Source: Caulobacteraceae bacterium
Lineage (GTDB): Bacteria; Pseudomonadota; Alphaproteobacteria; Caulobacterales; Caulobacteraceae
Direction: 5' to 3'
Assembly (NCBI GenBank): GCA_019695035.1
Contig: JAIBAU010000001.1
Coordinates: 241,571-305,570, forward strand
Length of the DNA stretch: 64,000 bases
Of the stretch, positions 49,997-59,063 are shown in pieces; the first letter of the stretch is position 1; each line of letters starts with the position of its first letter. The notes under the pieces are model-generated. The model was given only the letters and a program-made list of their open reading frames with translations, ran no database searches and had not been told where the DNA came from. A program made the position numbers and the translations under genes.

Positions 49997-50692
49997 TTAG
50001 TGGTATTTCCGGATCAGGCCGACCAGCTTGCCCTGGACCTCGACCTGGTCCGGCCCGTAGATGCGGGTTTCATAGGCAGGGTTGGCCGCCTCCAGGGCAA
50101 TGGAGGCGCCCTTCTTGCGGAGGCGCTTCAGCGTGGCCTCTTCACCCTCGATGAGGGCCACGACGATCTCGCCGGAATTTGCGCTGTCGGAGCGACGGAT
50201 GACGACATGGTCGCCGTCCAGGATGCCGGCGTTGATCATGGAGTCGCCCTGAACCTCGAGCACAAAATGCTCGCCGGACCCAAGCATGGCTTCGGGCACC
50301 GCGATCCGGTCACGCTCATGCTGGATCGCGTCGATCGGAACGCCAGCGGCGATCTTGCCGAGAATTGGCAACTCCCGGGCGTCATTTGCCGCGCCGGAGG
50401 GCGCGGCGACGGGCCGGGCTCCCTCGATGACCTGGGGCTTGAACCCGCTCAGTCCGCGGGGAGCGCCCGCAGTGGCCTGGTCCGGCAGCTTGAGCACCTC
50501 AAGCGCCCGCGCCCGGTGCGGCAGGCGGCGCAGGAAGCCGCGCTCTTCGAGCGCCGTGATGAGGCGGTGAATGCCGGACTTCGACGCCAGGTCGAGCGCT
50601 TCCTTCATCTCGTCGAAGGAGGGCGACACCCCCTGCTCCTTGATGCGCTCGTGAATGAACATCAGGAGTTCGTGTTGCTTGCGGGTCAGCAT
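49997..50692 (-). CDS. lexA: LexA repressor of the SOS response
   Basis: Self-cleaving repressor, 231 residues. The winged-helix domain ([40 protein letters not shown]) is followed by the cleavage site Ala116-Gly117 (GKIAAGVP), catalytic Ser151 ([10 protein letters not shown]) and Lys189 ([11 protein letters not shown]). Recognition-helix type and the boxes upstream fit the alphaproteobacterial GTTC-N7-GTTC class. ATG 50692 has GAGG 7-10 bases upstream. Two SOS boxes in its promoter mean autorepression. The gene is divergent from an ABC exporter. Confidence 0.97.
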   Translation of the reverse strand: MLTRKQHELLMFIHERIKEQGVSPSFDEMKEALDLASKSGIHRLITALEERGFLRRLPHRARALEVLKLPDQATAGAPRGLSGFKPQVIEGARPVAAPSGAANDARELPILGKIAAGVPIDAIQHERDRIAVPEAMLGSGEHFVLEVQGDSMINAGILDGDHVVIRRSDSANSGEIVVALIEGEEATLKRLRKKGASIALEAANPAYETRIYGPDQVEVQGKLVGLIRKYH

Positions 50693-50702
50693 TGCGGCCT
50701 CG

Positions 50703-50717
50703 GAACAAGACGTGAAC
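50703..50717 (-). promoter_or_regulatory. LexA box 1 of lexA
   Basis: GAAC-N7-GAAC on the plus strand (50703-50706, 50714-50717), a perfect alphaproteobacterial SOS box (GTTC-N7-GTTC on the lexA strand). It lies 11-25 bases upstream of the lexA ATG, near the expected transcript start. Confidence 0.85.
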
Positions 50718-50728
50718 TGTCTTGAGGC

Positions 50729-50743
50729 GTTCTGTAAGTGTTC
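50729..50743 (-). promoter_or_regulatory. LexA box 2 of lexA
   Basis: GTTC at 50729-50732 and GTTC at 50740-50743, seven bases between, a second perfect SOS box. On the lexA strand it starts 8 bases after the TTGACA at 50752-50757, so it covers the promoter spacer. Confidence 0.88.
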
Positions 50744-50751
50744 TTCCTTAA

Positions 50752-50757
50752 TGTCAA
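50752..50757 (-). promoter_or_regulatory. -35 element of the lexA promoter
   Basis: The minus strand reads TTGACA, a perfect -35 hexamer, 60-65 bases before the lexA ATG. The -10 is less clear (TACAGA at 15-base spacing) and overlaps LexA box 2. Farther toward the ABC gene, ACCGCGGCCGCGGT (50773-50786) is a perfect 14-base palindrome of unknown role. Confidence 0.6.
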
Positions 50758-50844
50758 GTAACCGGACTGGCGACCGCGGCCGCGGTGATCTGCGAGGCTG
50801 CGCAGGGTTCGGGTCGCGGCGATCGGACAGTCGGAAGGGAGACG

Positions 50845-51911
<1,067 letters not shown>

Positions 51912-51915
<4 letters not shown>

Positions 51916-52709
51916 GCGCGCCGGCTTTCAACTGGTTCGCCGTCAAGGCGATCTACAATTTCGAGATGAAGCGGACGTTCCGGACGCTGATGCAGTCCAT
52001 CGTCTCACCGGTGCTTTCGACCTCGCTCTATTTCGTGGTGTTCGGCGCCGCTATGGGCCGCAGCATGGACGCGGCCGGCCAGCATTGGGCCGGGGGCAGC
52101 TACGGCGCCTTCATCGTCCCCGGTCTGATCATGATGAGCGTGCTGCAGCAGAGCCTGTCGAACGCCTCGTTCGGGATCTACTTCCCCAAGTTCACCGGAA
52201 CGATCTACGAACTTCTGTCGGCGCCGATCTCCGCCTTCGAAATCGTCATCGGCTATGTCGGCGCCGCCGCCACCAAGTCGATCATCCTGGCGGCGATCAC
52301 ACTCGCGACCGCGTGCCTGTTTGTGCGCTTCGACGACATGCAGCCGTGGTTCTGGCTGTGGATGCCGATCTTCCTGGTGCTCACCACCCTGACGTTTTCT
52401 CTGTTCGGCTTCATCATCGGCATCTGGGCCGACGGCTTCGAGAAGCTGCAGATCATTCCGCTGCTCATCATCACGCCGCTGACGTTCCTGGGCGGGACCT
52501 TCTATCCGCTGACGGTGCTGCCGGCCTTCTGGCAGAAGGTCGCCCTGTTCAACCCGGTGGTCTACCTGATCTCGGGATACCGCTGGGCCTTCTACGGCGT
52601 CGCCGACGTGGCCTGGGAGATCAGCCTGGGGATGACGGTCCTGTTCCTGGCGCTGTGCATGACCGGCATCTGGTGGATCTTCAGGACGGGCTACAAGCTG
52701 AAGTCCTGA
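51912..52709 (+). CDS. ABC-2 type permease
   Basis: 265 residues, six predicted transmembrane helices. Family features: [20 protein letters not shown] at the N terminus, [20 protein letters not shown], the [20 protein letters not shown] coupling segment, and [20 protein letters not shown] before the last helices, the pattern of the YadH/NodJ class. It forms the exporter with the ATPase encoded just upstream. A 73-base gap separates it from the next gene. Confidence 0.93.
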
Positions 52710-52782
52710 CCCTGCCGGCTTGACCACGGCCCTTGGCTCGCCGCACGCTGTTCGGCGAATCCGGATCACAGGGGGCGCGATC

Positions 52783-53958
52783 ATGGTCACCGTCACAACC
52801 AGTCAGTCATGGTTCAGCCGTATCGGCGGAGCCTTTATGGGCGTCATTGTCGGCCTTGTGCTGCTCGTCGTCGGAGTCGGCGCCCTGTGGTGGAACGAAG
52901 GGCGCGCCGTCAACACCGAGCGCAGCCTGAAGGAAGGGGCGGGCCTGGTGGTCACCGTGCCGAGCACCGCCGTGACGCCTTCGAACGAAGGCAAGCTGGT
53001 ACACACCACAGGGACCCTCGTGATCGCCGACGAACTTACCGATCCCGACTTCGGGATCTCGGCTGCGGGCGTTCACCTGAACCGGCGCGCCGAGATGTAC
53101 CAGTGGGTCGAGAAGTCCGAATCGGAGACGCGCAACAAGCTTGGCGGCGGCACCGAGACGGTGACGACCTACACCTATTCCAAGGAGTGGCGCTCTGAGG
53201 CTGTCGATTCGTCGGGGTTCCAGGAGGCGGGCCACGATAACCCGCCAATGGCTGTCGAGAGCACCCAGATCGATGCGCCGTCGGGCGCGCTCGGCGCCTA
53301 CACCGTCGGCGAGAACGTGCTGTCGCAGCTGAACGACGGGGCCGCCGTGCCCATCCGTCCGGATCAGCAGGACGCCATTCGCGAGGCTGGCGGCCGCGAC
53401 GTGACCGTGTCGAACAACCAGATCAACTTCGGCAATCCGGCGAGCCCCCAGATCGGCGACGTGCGCGTCAGCTACACCGCCGTGCCGGCCGGTCCGATCA
53501 GCGTCATCGGCGCCCAGGCTGGCGACTCTTTCGCGCCGTACCAGACAAAGGCACACGACGCCCTTCTGATGGTGGCTCGTGGTTCGCAGACCGCGGCCGC
53601 GATGTTCAAGACGGCCCAGGACAACAACCGCGTCATGACCTGGGTTATCCGTGTGGCGGGGATCGTGGGACTGATGATCGGCTTCGGTCTGATCATGGCG
53701 CCGATCGGCGTGCTCGCGGACGTCATCCCGTTCCTCGGTTCCATCGCCAGGCTCGGCACCGGCATCATCGGCTTTGTCCTGGCGATCCTCGTCGGCTTCG
53801 TGACCATCGCCATCGCCTGGTTCGCCGTGCGGCCCATCCTGTCAGTCACCCTGCTGGTGGTCGCGGCAGTCGTGTTCTTCCTGTTCGCTCGCTACGGCAG
53901 GAAGAAGGACAAGGAGCGCGCCGCCGCGGCCGCCGCGTCGGCTCCGGCGGCCACCTAG
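52783..53958 (+). CDS. TMEM43 family membrane protein
   Basis: 391 residues from the ATG at 52783 with GGGGG 7-11 bases upstream. One N-terminal helix ([20 protein letters not shown], then WNEGRAV, a family hallmark), a large extracytoplasmic domain to about residue 285 (with [14 protein letters not shown] and [15 protein letters not shown], typical of TMEM43), then three or four C-terminal helices and an Ala-rich tail. Homologs of the human LUMA/TMEM43 protein occur in bacteria; their role is unknown. The stop TAG shares the palindromic CTAG with the stop of the convergent trpC gene. Confidence 0.88.
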   Translation: MVTVTTSQSWFSRIGGAFMGVIVGLVLLVVGVGALWWNEGRAVNTERSLKEGAGLVVTVPSTAVTPSNEGKLVHTTGTLVIADELTDPDFGISAAGVHLNRRAEMYQWVEKSESETRNKLGGGTETVTTYTYSKEWRSEAVDSSGFQEAGHDNPPMAVESTQIDAPSGALGAYTVGENVLSQLNDGAAVPIRPDQQDAIREAGGRDVTVSNNQINFGNPASPQIGDVRVSYTAVPAGPISVIGAQAGDSFAPYQTKAHDALLMVARGSQTAAAMFKTAQDNNRVMTWVIRVAGIVGLMIGFGLIMAPIGVLADVIPFLGSIARLGTGIIGFVLAILVGFVTIAIAWFAVRPILSVTLLVVAAVVFFLFARYGRKKDKERAAAAAASAPAAT

Positions 53959-54728
53959 TCCAGCAGGGCGCGGGTGGCGGCGGTGACGTCCGCCTGCCGC
54001 ATCAGGCTTTCGCCGACCAGCATGGCCCGCGCCCCGGCGCGGGCCATTCGACTTGCGTCTTCGGCCGTGAAGACTCCGCTCTCCGTAACCAGCAGGGCGC
54101 TGCTTGGAGCCAGGCGTGCGAGGCGTTCGGTCGCGGTCAGGTCGACCGAGAAGGTCTTGAGGTCACGGTTGTTGATCCCGACGAGGTCGGCGCCCAGCCG
54201 GTCCGCCCGCAACATCTCGGATTCGTCGTGCACCTCGACGAGTGAGTCCATTCCCAGTCGCCGTGCTTCGCCCATCAACTCGGCGGCTAGCGGGTCGTCG
54301 ACCATGGCCAGGATCACGAGGATCGCGTCTGCGCCCAGCGCCCGGCTCTCGGCGACCTGCCAGGGATCGACCAGGAAGTCCTTGCGAATGCACGGCAGGG
54401 GGACTGCCTCGCGCGCCGCTGCGAGGTACTCATCGGCCCCCTGGAAGCTGGGTCCATCGGTCAGCACGGACAAGCATGCGGCGCCACCGGCGGCGTAGGC
54501 GCGAGCGAGGGCCGGCGGGTCGAAGTCGGCGCGAATTAGTCCCTTGGACGGGCTCGCCTTCTTGATCTCGGCAATGAGCGCCAAGCGGCCCGTCGGCGCG
54601 GCTTGGAGGGCCCGACGGAAGCCTCGGGGAGGCGTTGCTGCAGAAGAATCGACGACAGGACGCGCCGCCCGGCGCAGGCGCACCTCCTCACGCTTGTAGT
54701 CCGCGATACGGCTGAGGATGTCGCTCAC
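53955..54728 (-). CDS. trpC: indole-3-glycerol phosphate synthase
   Basis: Closes the indole ring in tryptophan synthesis. 257-residue TIM barrel: [20 protein letters not shown] with the catalytic Lys, [32 protein letters not shown] with the second catalytic Lys, and [28 protein letters not shown] supplies the phosphate loop. The start overlaps the trpD stop (ATGA) and the stop overlaps the convergent gene. Confidence 0.97.
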   Translation of the reverse strand: MSDILSRIADYKREEVRLRRAARPVVDSSAATPPRGFRRALQAAPTGRLALIAEIKKASPSKGLIRADFDPPALARAYAAGGAACLSVLTDGPSFQGADEYLAAAREAVPLPCIRKDFLVDPWQVAESRALGADAILVILAMVDDPLAAELMGEARRLGMDSLVEVHDESEMLRADRLGADLVGINNRDLKTFSVDLTATERLARLAPSSALLVTESGVFTAEDASRMARAGARAMLVGESLMRQADVTAATRALLD

Positions 54729-55762
54729 GCGTCGTCGGGCTCGGGCAGGGGCGCATTGGTTGCTTCGACCAGCGTCGCCAGGGCCGCGCGAGCGCGGCCA
54801 TCGTCGATAATCTGCTCCGCCAGGCGGGCGCCAGCCTCAAGATGCTCGACCCTGCCCGCCACCACGAAGGCGGCCGCGGCGTTGAGCACCGCGATGTCGC
54901 GATAGGGCGAGCGGGCGCCATCCAGGAGCGCCGAAAGCGCCGCGGCGTTGGCTTCCGCGTCCCCTCCGCGCAGGTCGTCAAGACGGGCCCGCGGAAGACC
55001 GGCGTCTTCGGGCGAAACCGTGAAACTGGTCACTCGTCCCTGACGGCATTCGGCGACCTGGGTTTCGCCCGTGGTCGTCAATTCGTCCAGGCCCTGGCCG
55101 TGCACGATCCAGGCGCGCTCCGCGCCCAGGGCGCAGAGGACCTCGGCCATCGGAAGCAGCCACTTGGGGTCGAAGACGCCGATGACCTGACGTCGGGCGC
55201 CAGCGGGGTTGGCGAGCGGACCCAGCAGATTGAACACCGTGCGGAATCCCAGTTCCGCCCGGGTGGGGCCTACGTGGCGCATGGCGCCATGGTGAGCGGG
55301 CGCGAACAGGAAGCAGAGATTGGCGCGGTCCAGGGCGTCCCGGTTGCGGTCCATGCCTGCGTCCAGGTTGACCCCGAGCGCCGCCAGGACGTCCGAGGAG
55401 CCGGACTTGGACGAGAGAGCGCGGTTGCCGTGCTTGGCGACCTTGACCCCTCCGCCTGCCACGATCAGCGCCGCCGCGGTCGAAATGTTGAACGTGTGCG
55501 CCCCGTCGCCGCCGGTGCCGCAGGTATCAATAACCTCGAAGTCGTGCTCAAGCATCGTGGCGTGCCGGCGCATGACGCGGACGAAAGCGGCGATCTCCTG
55601 CACCGTTTCACCCCGCAGCCGCAACGCCGTGACGGCCGCGGCCACCTGCGCAGGAGTCGCCTCGCCACGCAGGCAGGCTGCGAAGAAGGTCTCGGCCTCC
55701 GCATCGGACAGGACGGCGCCGTCGGCAAGCCGGGCAAGAATAGGCTTGAAGGACTCGCTCAC
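54725..55762 (-). CDS. trpD: anthranilate phosphoribosyltransferase
   Basis: Transfers phosphoribosyl to anthranilate. 345 residues: the PRPP-binding [20 protein letters not shown] (with the conserved GTGGD), [40 protein letters not shown] and [11 protein letters not shown]. It overlaps trpG upstream and trpC downstream by four bases each, so trpGDC is a tight operon. Confidence 0.97.
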   Translation of the reverse strand: MSESFKPILARLADGAVLSDAEAETFFAACLRGEATPAQVAAAVTALRLRGETVQEIAAFVRVMRRHATMLEHDFEVIDTCGTGGDGAHTFNISTAAALIVAGGGVKVAKHGNRALSSKSGSSDVLAALGVNLDAGMDRNRDALDRANLCFLFAPAHHGAMRHVGPTRAELGFRTVFNLLGPLANPAGARRQVIGVFDPKWLLPMAEVLCALGAERAWIVHGQGLDELTTTGETQVAECRQGRVTSFTVSPEDAGLPRARLDDLRGGDAEANAAALSALLDGARSPYRDIAVLNAAAAFVVAGRVEHLEAGARLAEQIIDDGRARAALATLVEATNAPLPEPDDA

Positions 55763-56355
55763 GCCGCCGCGAGCCTCCTGTGCGGCACGCCCGCCAACGC
55801 GAGGAAGTTGGCCAGCAGGGCATGGCCGTGCTCCGTCGCGACGGACTCGGGATGGAACTGGACTCCGTGGATTGGACGGCTGCGATGTTGCAGGCCCATG
55901 ATTTCACCGTCCTCGGTCCAGGCGGTGATCTCCAGTTCCGCCGGGAGCGTCTCCCGTTTCACCGCCAGGGAATGGTATCGCGTTGCGGTGAACGGGTCGG
56001 GCAAGCCCCGGAACAATCCCTTGTCTGCGTGCCGAATGGGGCTGGTCTTGCCGTGCATCAGGGTCATCGCCCGCACCACATCGCCGCCGAACGCCTGTCC
56101 GATAGCCTGGTGGCCGAGGCAGACCCCGAGGATCGGCAAGTCCTCAGGCGCGGCCTCGAGCAACGGGAGGCAAATTCCGGCCTGGTCCGGCGCGCAGGGC
56201 CCCGGCGAGAGCAGGACAGCCTGCGGCTTCATGGCGAAGGCGTCCTGGGCCGTGATTGCGTCGTTGCGGCGCACGACCGTTTCCGCCCCCAACTCGGCCA
56301 GGTAGTGGACGAGGTTGTAGGTGAAGCTGTCGTAGTTATCGACGACCAGGATCAT
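55759..56355 (-). CDS. trpG: anthranilate synthase component II (glutamine amidotransferase)
   Basis: Supplies ammonia from glutamine to TrpE and probably also to aminodeoxychorismate synthase. The 198 residues have the class I amidotransferase triad: nucleophile Cys in [15 protein letters not shown] and the His-x-Glu in [14 protein letters not shown], with [15 protein letters not shown] at the start. First gene of trpGDC; trpE lies 1.2 kb upstream, separated by a carbonic anhydrase and a small opposite-strand gene, so trpG needs its own promoter in 56356-56483. Confidence 0.96.
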   Translation of the reverse strand: MILVVDNYDSFTYNLVHYLAELGAETVVRRNDAITAQDAFAMKPQAVLLSPGPCAPDQAGICLPLLEAAPEDLPILGVCLGHQAIGQAFGGDVVRAMTLMHGKTSPIRHADKGLFRGLPDPFTATRYHSLAVKRETLPAELEITAWTEDGEIMGLQHRSRPIHGVQFHPESVATEHGHALLANFLALAGVPHRRLAAA

Positions 56356-56483
56356 GCGGAAGTTCTAGGCGGGCTTCGCTCCTGCGCCAAGCGCCGTCGG
56401 CCTGGGGGCTTCGGTATGGTTCGAAAAGGCCGCGTTAACCCTCGCGGTCCGAGATGAAGGCGAACCTGCGGGGGAGTCGCGTC

Positions 56484-56687
56484 ATGGCCGTCATCTCGAT
56501 CACCGAACAGCTCGACAACGCCCGCGCCTGCCTGACTCCCCCTGAAGTTCGGGAGAGGAGCCTTCCGGCCGTCGGCGCTGCGCTGCTGGCGGCGGTAACC
56601 TCACTGATCCTGGCCGCGGCCGTGGTGCTGGGGCCAGGCGTCGAGTCCGCAGCGCCTCCGGCGCAATCCGCTCCGGACGCAGCTTGA
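56484..56687 (+). CDS. small single-helix membrane protein of unknown function
   Basis: 67 residues from the ATG at 56484, which has GGGGGAG 7-13 bases upstream; an earlier ATG at 56454 has no ribosome site. The N-terminal half is a soluble helix (ISITEQLDNARACLTPPEVR), then one transmembrane helix (VGAALLAAVTSLILAAAVVL) and a short Pro/Ala tail. It is on the opposite strand to everything around it and is followed by a small hairpin. No family is recognised. The clear ribosome site and helix argue that it is real, but it could be spurious. Confidence 0.55.
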   Translation: MAVISITEQLDNARACLTPPEVRERSLPAVGAALLAAVTSLILAAAVVLGPGVESAAPPAQSAPDAA

Positions 56688-56695
56688 AAAGGAAA

Positions 56696-56713
56696 GCGGG
56701 CCTTTCGGCCCGC
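56696..56713 (+). terminator. short hairpin after the small membrane protein gene
   Basis: GCGGGCC (56696-56702) pairs with GGCCCGC (56707-56713) over TTTC. No U-tract follows on the plus strand; on the minus strand, after carbonic anhydrase, the sequence leads into TTTCC. It could act in both directions, weakly. Confidence 0.45.
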
Positions 56714-56781
56714 CCAAGTTGATTCCAGTGCTGCGGGTGCGGCTGCCCGGCGGGACACCTCGTCTCACGCAGAAACGCTGC

Positions 56782-57351
56782 CTATTGGTCCAGGAAACGG
56801 ACCTCGCCCGTGCGCAGATCCTTTACGGCCGCGACGATCTTGAGGCGGCCCGACGCCAGCGGCTCGTCCAGAGCATTTTCCAGCGTGCGTAGGCGATAGG
56901 CCACACGCCGTGCATTCTCCTCGACCGCTGCGACCGCTGGATCAGCATGAGGTTGCGTCCGCGCCGCGATGACGGCCGGAATAATCGGGGTGAGCATGTC
57001 TTCCAGCGCGGGATCCATGGTGGCTCCGTCGACGACGGAGGCGGCTGCGCTGACGGCGCCGCATCCCGTGTGGCCGAGAACAACCACGAGCGGCGTCTTG
57101 AGATGCTTGACGGCGTAGACGACCGAGGCGACGCCGCGGCGATCCAGCGTGTTGCCGGCAACCCGAACAATGAAAAGGCGCCCGAGCCCCTGGTTGAAGA
57201 GGATCGTCGGCGGGGTGCGGCTGTCGGCGCATCCGACCACCACGGCGAAGGGACGCTGCCCGGCCTGCAGGTCCTCATCGAGGTCGTCAGCGGAAACCTG
57301 CTCGAGCACGCCATGGCCGGTCAGGAAGGCGTGGTTGCCGTCCTTGAGCAT
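56782..57351 (-). CDS. beta-carbonic anhydrase, 5' end possibly frameshifted
   Basis: Interconverts CO2 and bicarbonate. From the ATG at 57351 there are 189 residues with zinc ligands Cys41, Asp43-Arg45 dyad (CADSRTPP), His94 and Cys97 (LGHTGCGAV), and a RVAGNTLD block; the catalytic site is complete. The same frame continues upstream of that ATG as FPALSAISPPDEALQ, which looks like the usual family lead-in to LKDGN, but meets a stop before any ATG. A different frame begins with a good ribosome site at ATG 57481 (MFGWGKGKNGKSNGNG) and runs into the same region, so a one-base frameshift near 57395-57420 is likely. Confidence 0.88.
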   Translation of the reverse strand: MLKDGNHAFLTGHGVLEQVSADDLDEDLQAGQRPFAVVVGCADSRTPPTILFNQGLGRLFIVRVAGNTLDRRGVASVVYAVKHLKTPLVVVLGHTGCGAVSAAASVVDGATMDPALEDMLTPIIPAVIAARTQPHADPAVAAVEENARRVAYRLRTLENALDEPLASGRLKIVAAVKDLRTGEVRFLDQ

Positions 57352-57560
57352 TTGCAGAGCTTCGTCGGGGGGTGAGATCGCCGACAGCGCCGGAAAACGC
57401 GCGGCGGTGGATCAGGCCATGCGGGACGGCGTGGCCGTTTCCGTTACTCTTGCCGTTCTTACCCTTACCCCACCCGAACATTAGCCGCCCCCGAATTGGT
57501 TAACGGCTGACCATATGGCGCGTGCCCGGCGATCGCGCAATCGGGGATTCGCAGGGGCCC

Positions 57561-59063
57561 CTAGGTCGCGTCGGGGGCGAAGCGCCAGGCTTCGTCAGCG
57601 GCCCGCCGGGCCGCGCCCGATTTGTGCAGGGTTTCCTCGTATTCGGCCCGGGCGTCGGAATCGGCGACTACGCCGCCCCCTGCCTGGGCGTAGATACGCC
57701 CGTCCTTGAAGAGGGCGGCGCGCAACACGATGCAGGTATCGATTTCACCCTTGGCGGATATGTATCCCGCTGCGCCGGCGTAGCCGAGGCCGCGTTTGAC
57801 GGACTCGAGTTCGTCGATGATCTCCATGGCGCGAACCTTGGGCGCCCCGGACACAGTGCCGGCCGGCAGGGCGGCCAGCAGCACCTCGACCGGATCGACG
57901 TCCGCAGGAGCCTCTCCCACCACATTCGAGACGATATGCATGACGTGACTGTACCGCTCGACCGCGAAACTCTGGGTGACGCGGACGCTGGCGGGCCGCG
58001 CGACGCGACCGACATCATTGCGGCCGAGGTCCAGCAGCATCAGGTGCTCCGCTAATTCCTTCGGGTCCGCCAGAAGATCCTGCTCCAGTTCGAGATCCTC
58101 TTCAGGCGTCACGCCCCGCCGCCGGGTGCCCGCGATCGGCCGAATGGTGATCTCGCCGTCGCGCAGCCGAACCAGGATTTCCGGGGAGGACCCCGCCAAC
58201 TGGTATGAGCCGAAGTTCAGGTAGAACAGAAATGGCGACGGGTTGGTGCGCCGCAGCGACCGATAGAACGCGAGCGGATCGAGCTCGAAGGGCGCCTCGA
58301 AACGCTGGCTCGGGACGACCTGGAAGATGTCACCGGCAGCGATGTAGGCCTTCGCCCGTGCAACGATGTCGGCATAGCTCTCGGCCGTGTGGCCCGGGTT
58401 GAAGGCCGGCTGAACACGGGGAACCGGTTCGCCCGCCGACTGCAGGGGCCGGCGCAGGGCGTCGCGCACCTCCGCCAGCCGGCCTTGGGCCGCGTCCCAG
58501 GCTTCGGCAGCCGATGCTGACGAAGCCCGCACGGGGGTCGCAAGTATGATTTCTTGCCCGATGGAGTCGAATACCGCGACGATCGAAGGACGAACCAGGA
58601 CCGCGTCCGGTAGGTCGAGCGGGTCCGGGTTGGGCGCGCCGAGAGGCTCGACGAGCCTTACCATGTCATATCCCAGGACCCCGAACAGGCCGGCGGCCAT
58701 CGGCGGGAGGGACGCTGGGAAATCGATCCGGGATTCCTCGAGCAAGGCCCTCAGGCTGCCAAGGGTGCCTTCGGGTTCCGGCAGGTATTCCTCGCCGGCG
58801 ACAGCGGAGAAGCCGCGGGCGCTCTCGGCCTTGTCCGCGCGGCAGCGCCACACCAAGTCCGGCCGCAGCGTGATGATGGAGTAGCGACCTCGCCAGGCCC
58901 CGCCTTCCACAGACTCGTACAGGAAGGCGTAGGGCTGGCCCTGGCCGAGCTTGAGATAGGCCGAAATCGGCGTCTCAAGATCGTCGACCAGCCGAAGCGT
59001 GAGGACCTGCGGTCGGCCTTCGTCGTAGGCGGAGGCGAAGGTTTCGAAGCCGCCTTCGATCAC
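57561..59063 (-). CDS. trpE: anthranilate synthase component I
   Basis: Makes anthranilate from chorismate with ammonia from TrpG. 500 residues: N-terminal regulatory part with YAFLYESVEGGAWRGRYSII (the LLES-like tryptophan-binding motif), then the chorismate-binding core with FQVVPSQRFEAP, PSPFLFYLNFGSYQLAGSSP, IRPIAGTRRRG, LLDLGRNDVGRV and GTVSGAPKVRAMEIIDELE. It overlaps ppiD by four bases and is separated from trpGDC by about 1.2 kb. No leader peptide with Trp codons is visible because translation is coupled to ppiD. Confidence 0.97.
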   Translation of the reverse strand: MIEGGFETFASAYDEGRPQVLTLRLVDDLETPISAYLKLGQGQPYAFLYESVEGGAWRGRYSIITLRPDLVWRCRADKAESARGFSAVAGEEYLPEPEGTLGSLRALLEESRIDFPASLPPMAAGLFGVLGYDMVRLVEPLGAPNPDPLDLPDAVLVRPSIVAVFDSIGQEIILATPVRASSASAAEAWDAAQGRLAEVRDALRRPLQSAGEPVPRVQPAFNPGHTAESYADIVARAKAYIAAGDIFQVVPSQRFEAPFELDPLAFYRSLRRTNPSPFLFYLNFGSYQLAGSSPEILVRLRDGEITIRPIAGTRRRGVTPEEDLELEQDLLADPKELAEHLMLLDLGRNDVGRVARPASVRVTQSFAVERYSHVMHIVSNVVGEAPADVDPVEVLLAALPAGTVSGAPKVRAMEIIDELESVKRGLGYAGAAGYISAKGEIDTCIVLRAALFKDGRIYAQAGGGVVADSDARAEYEETLHKSGAARRAADEAWRFAPDAT

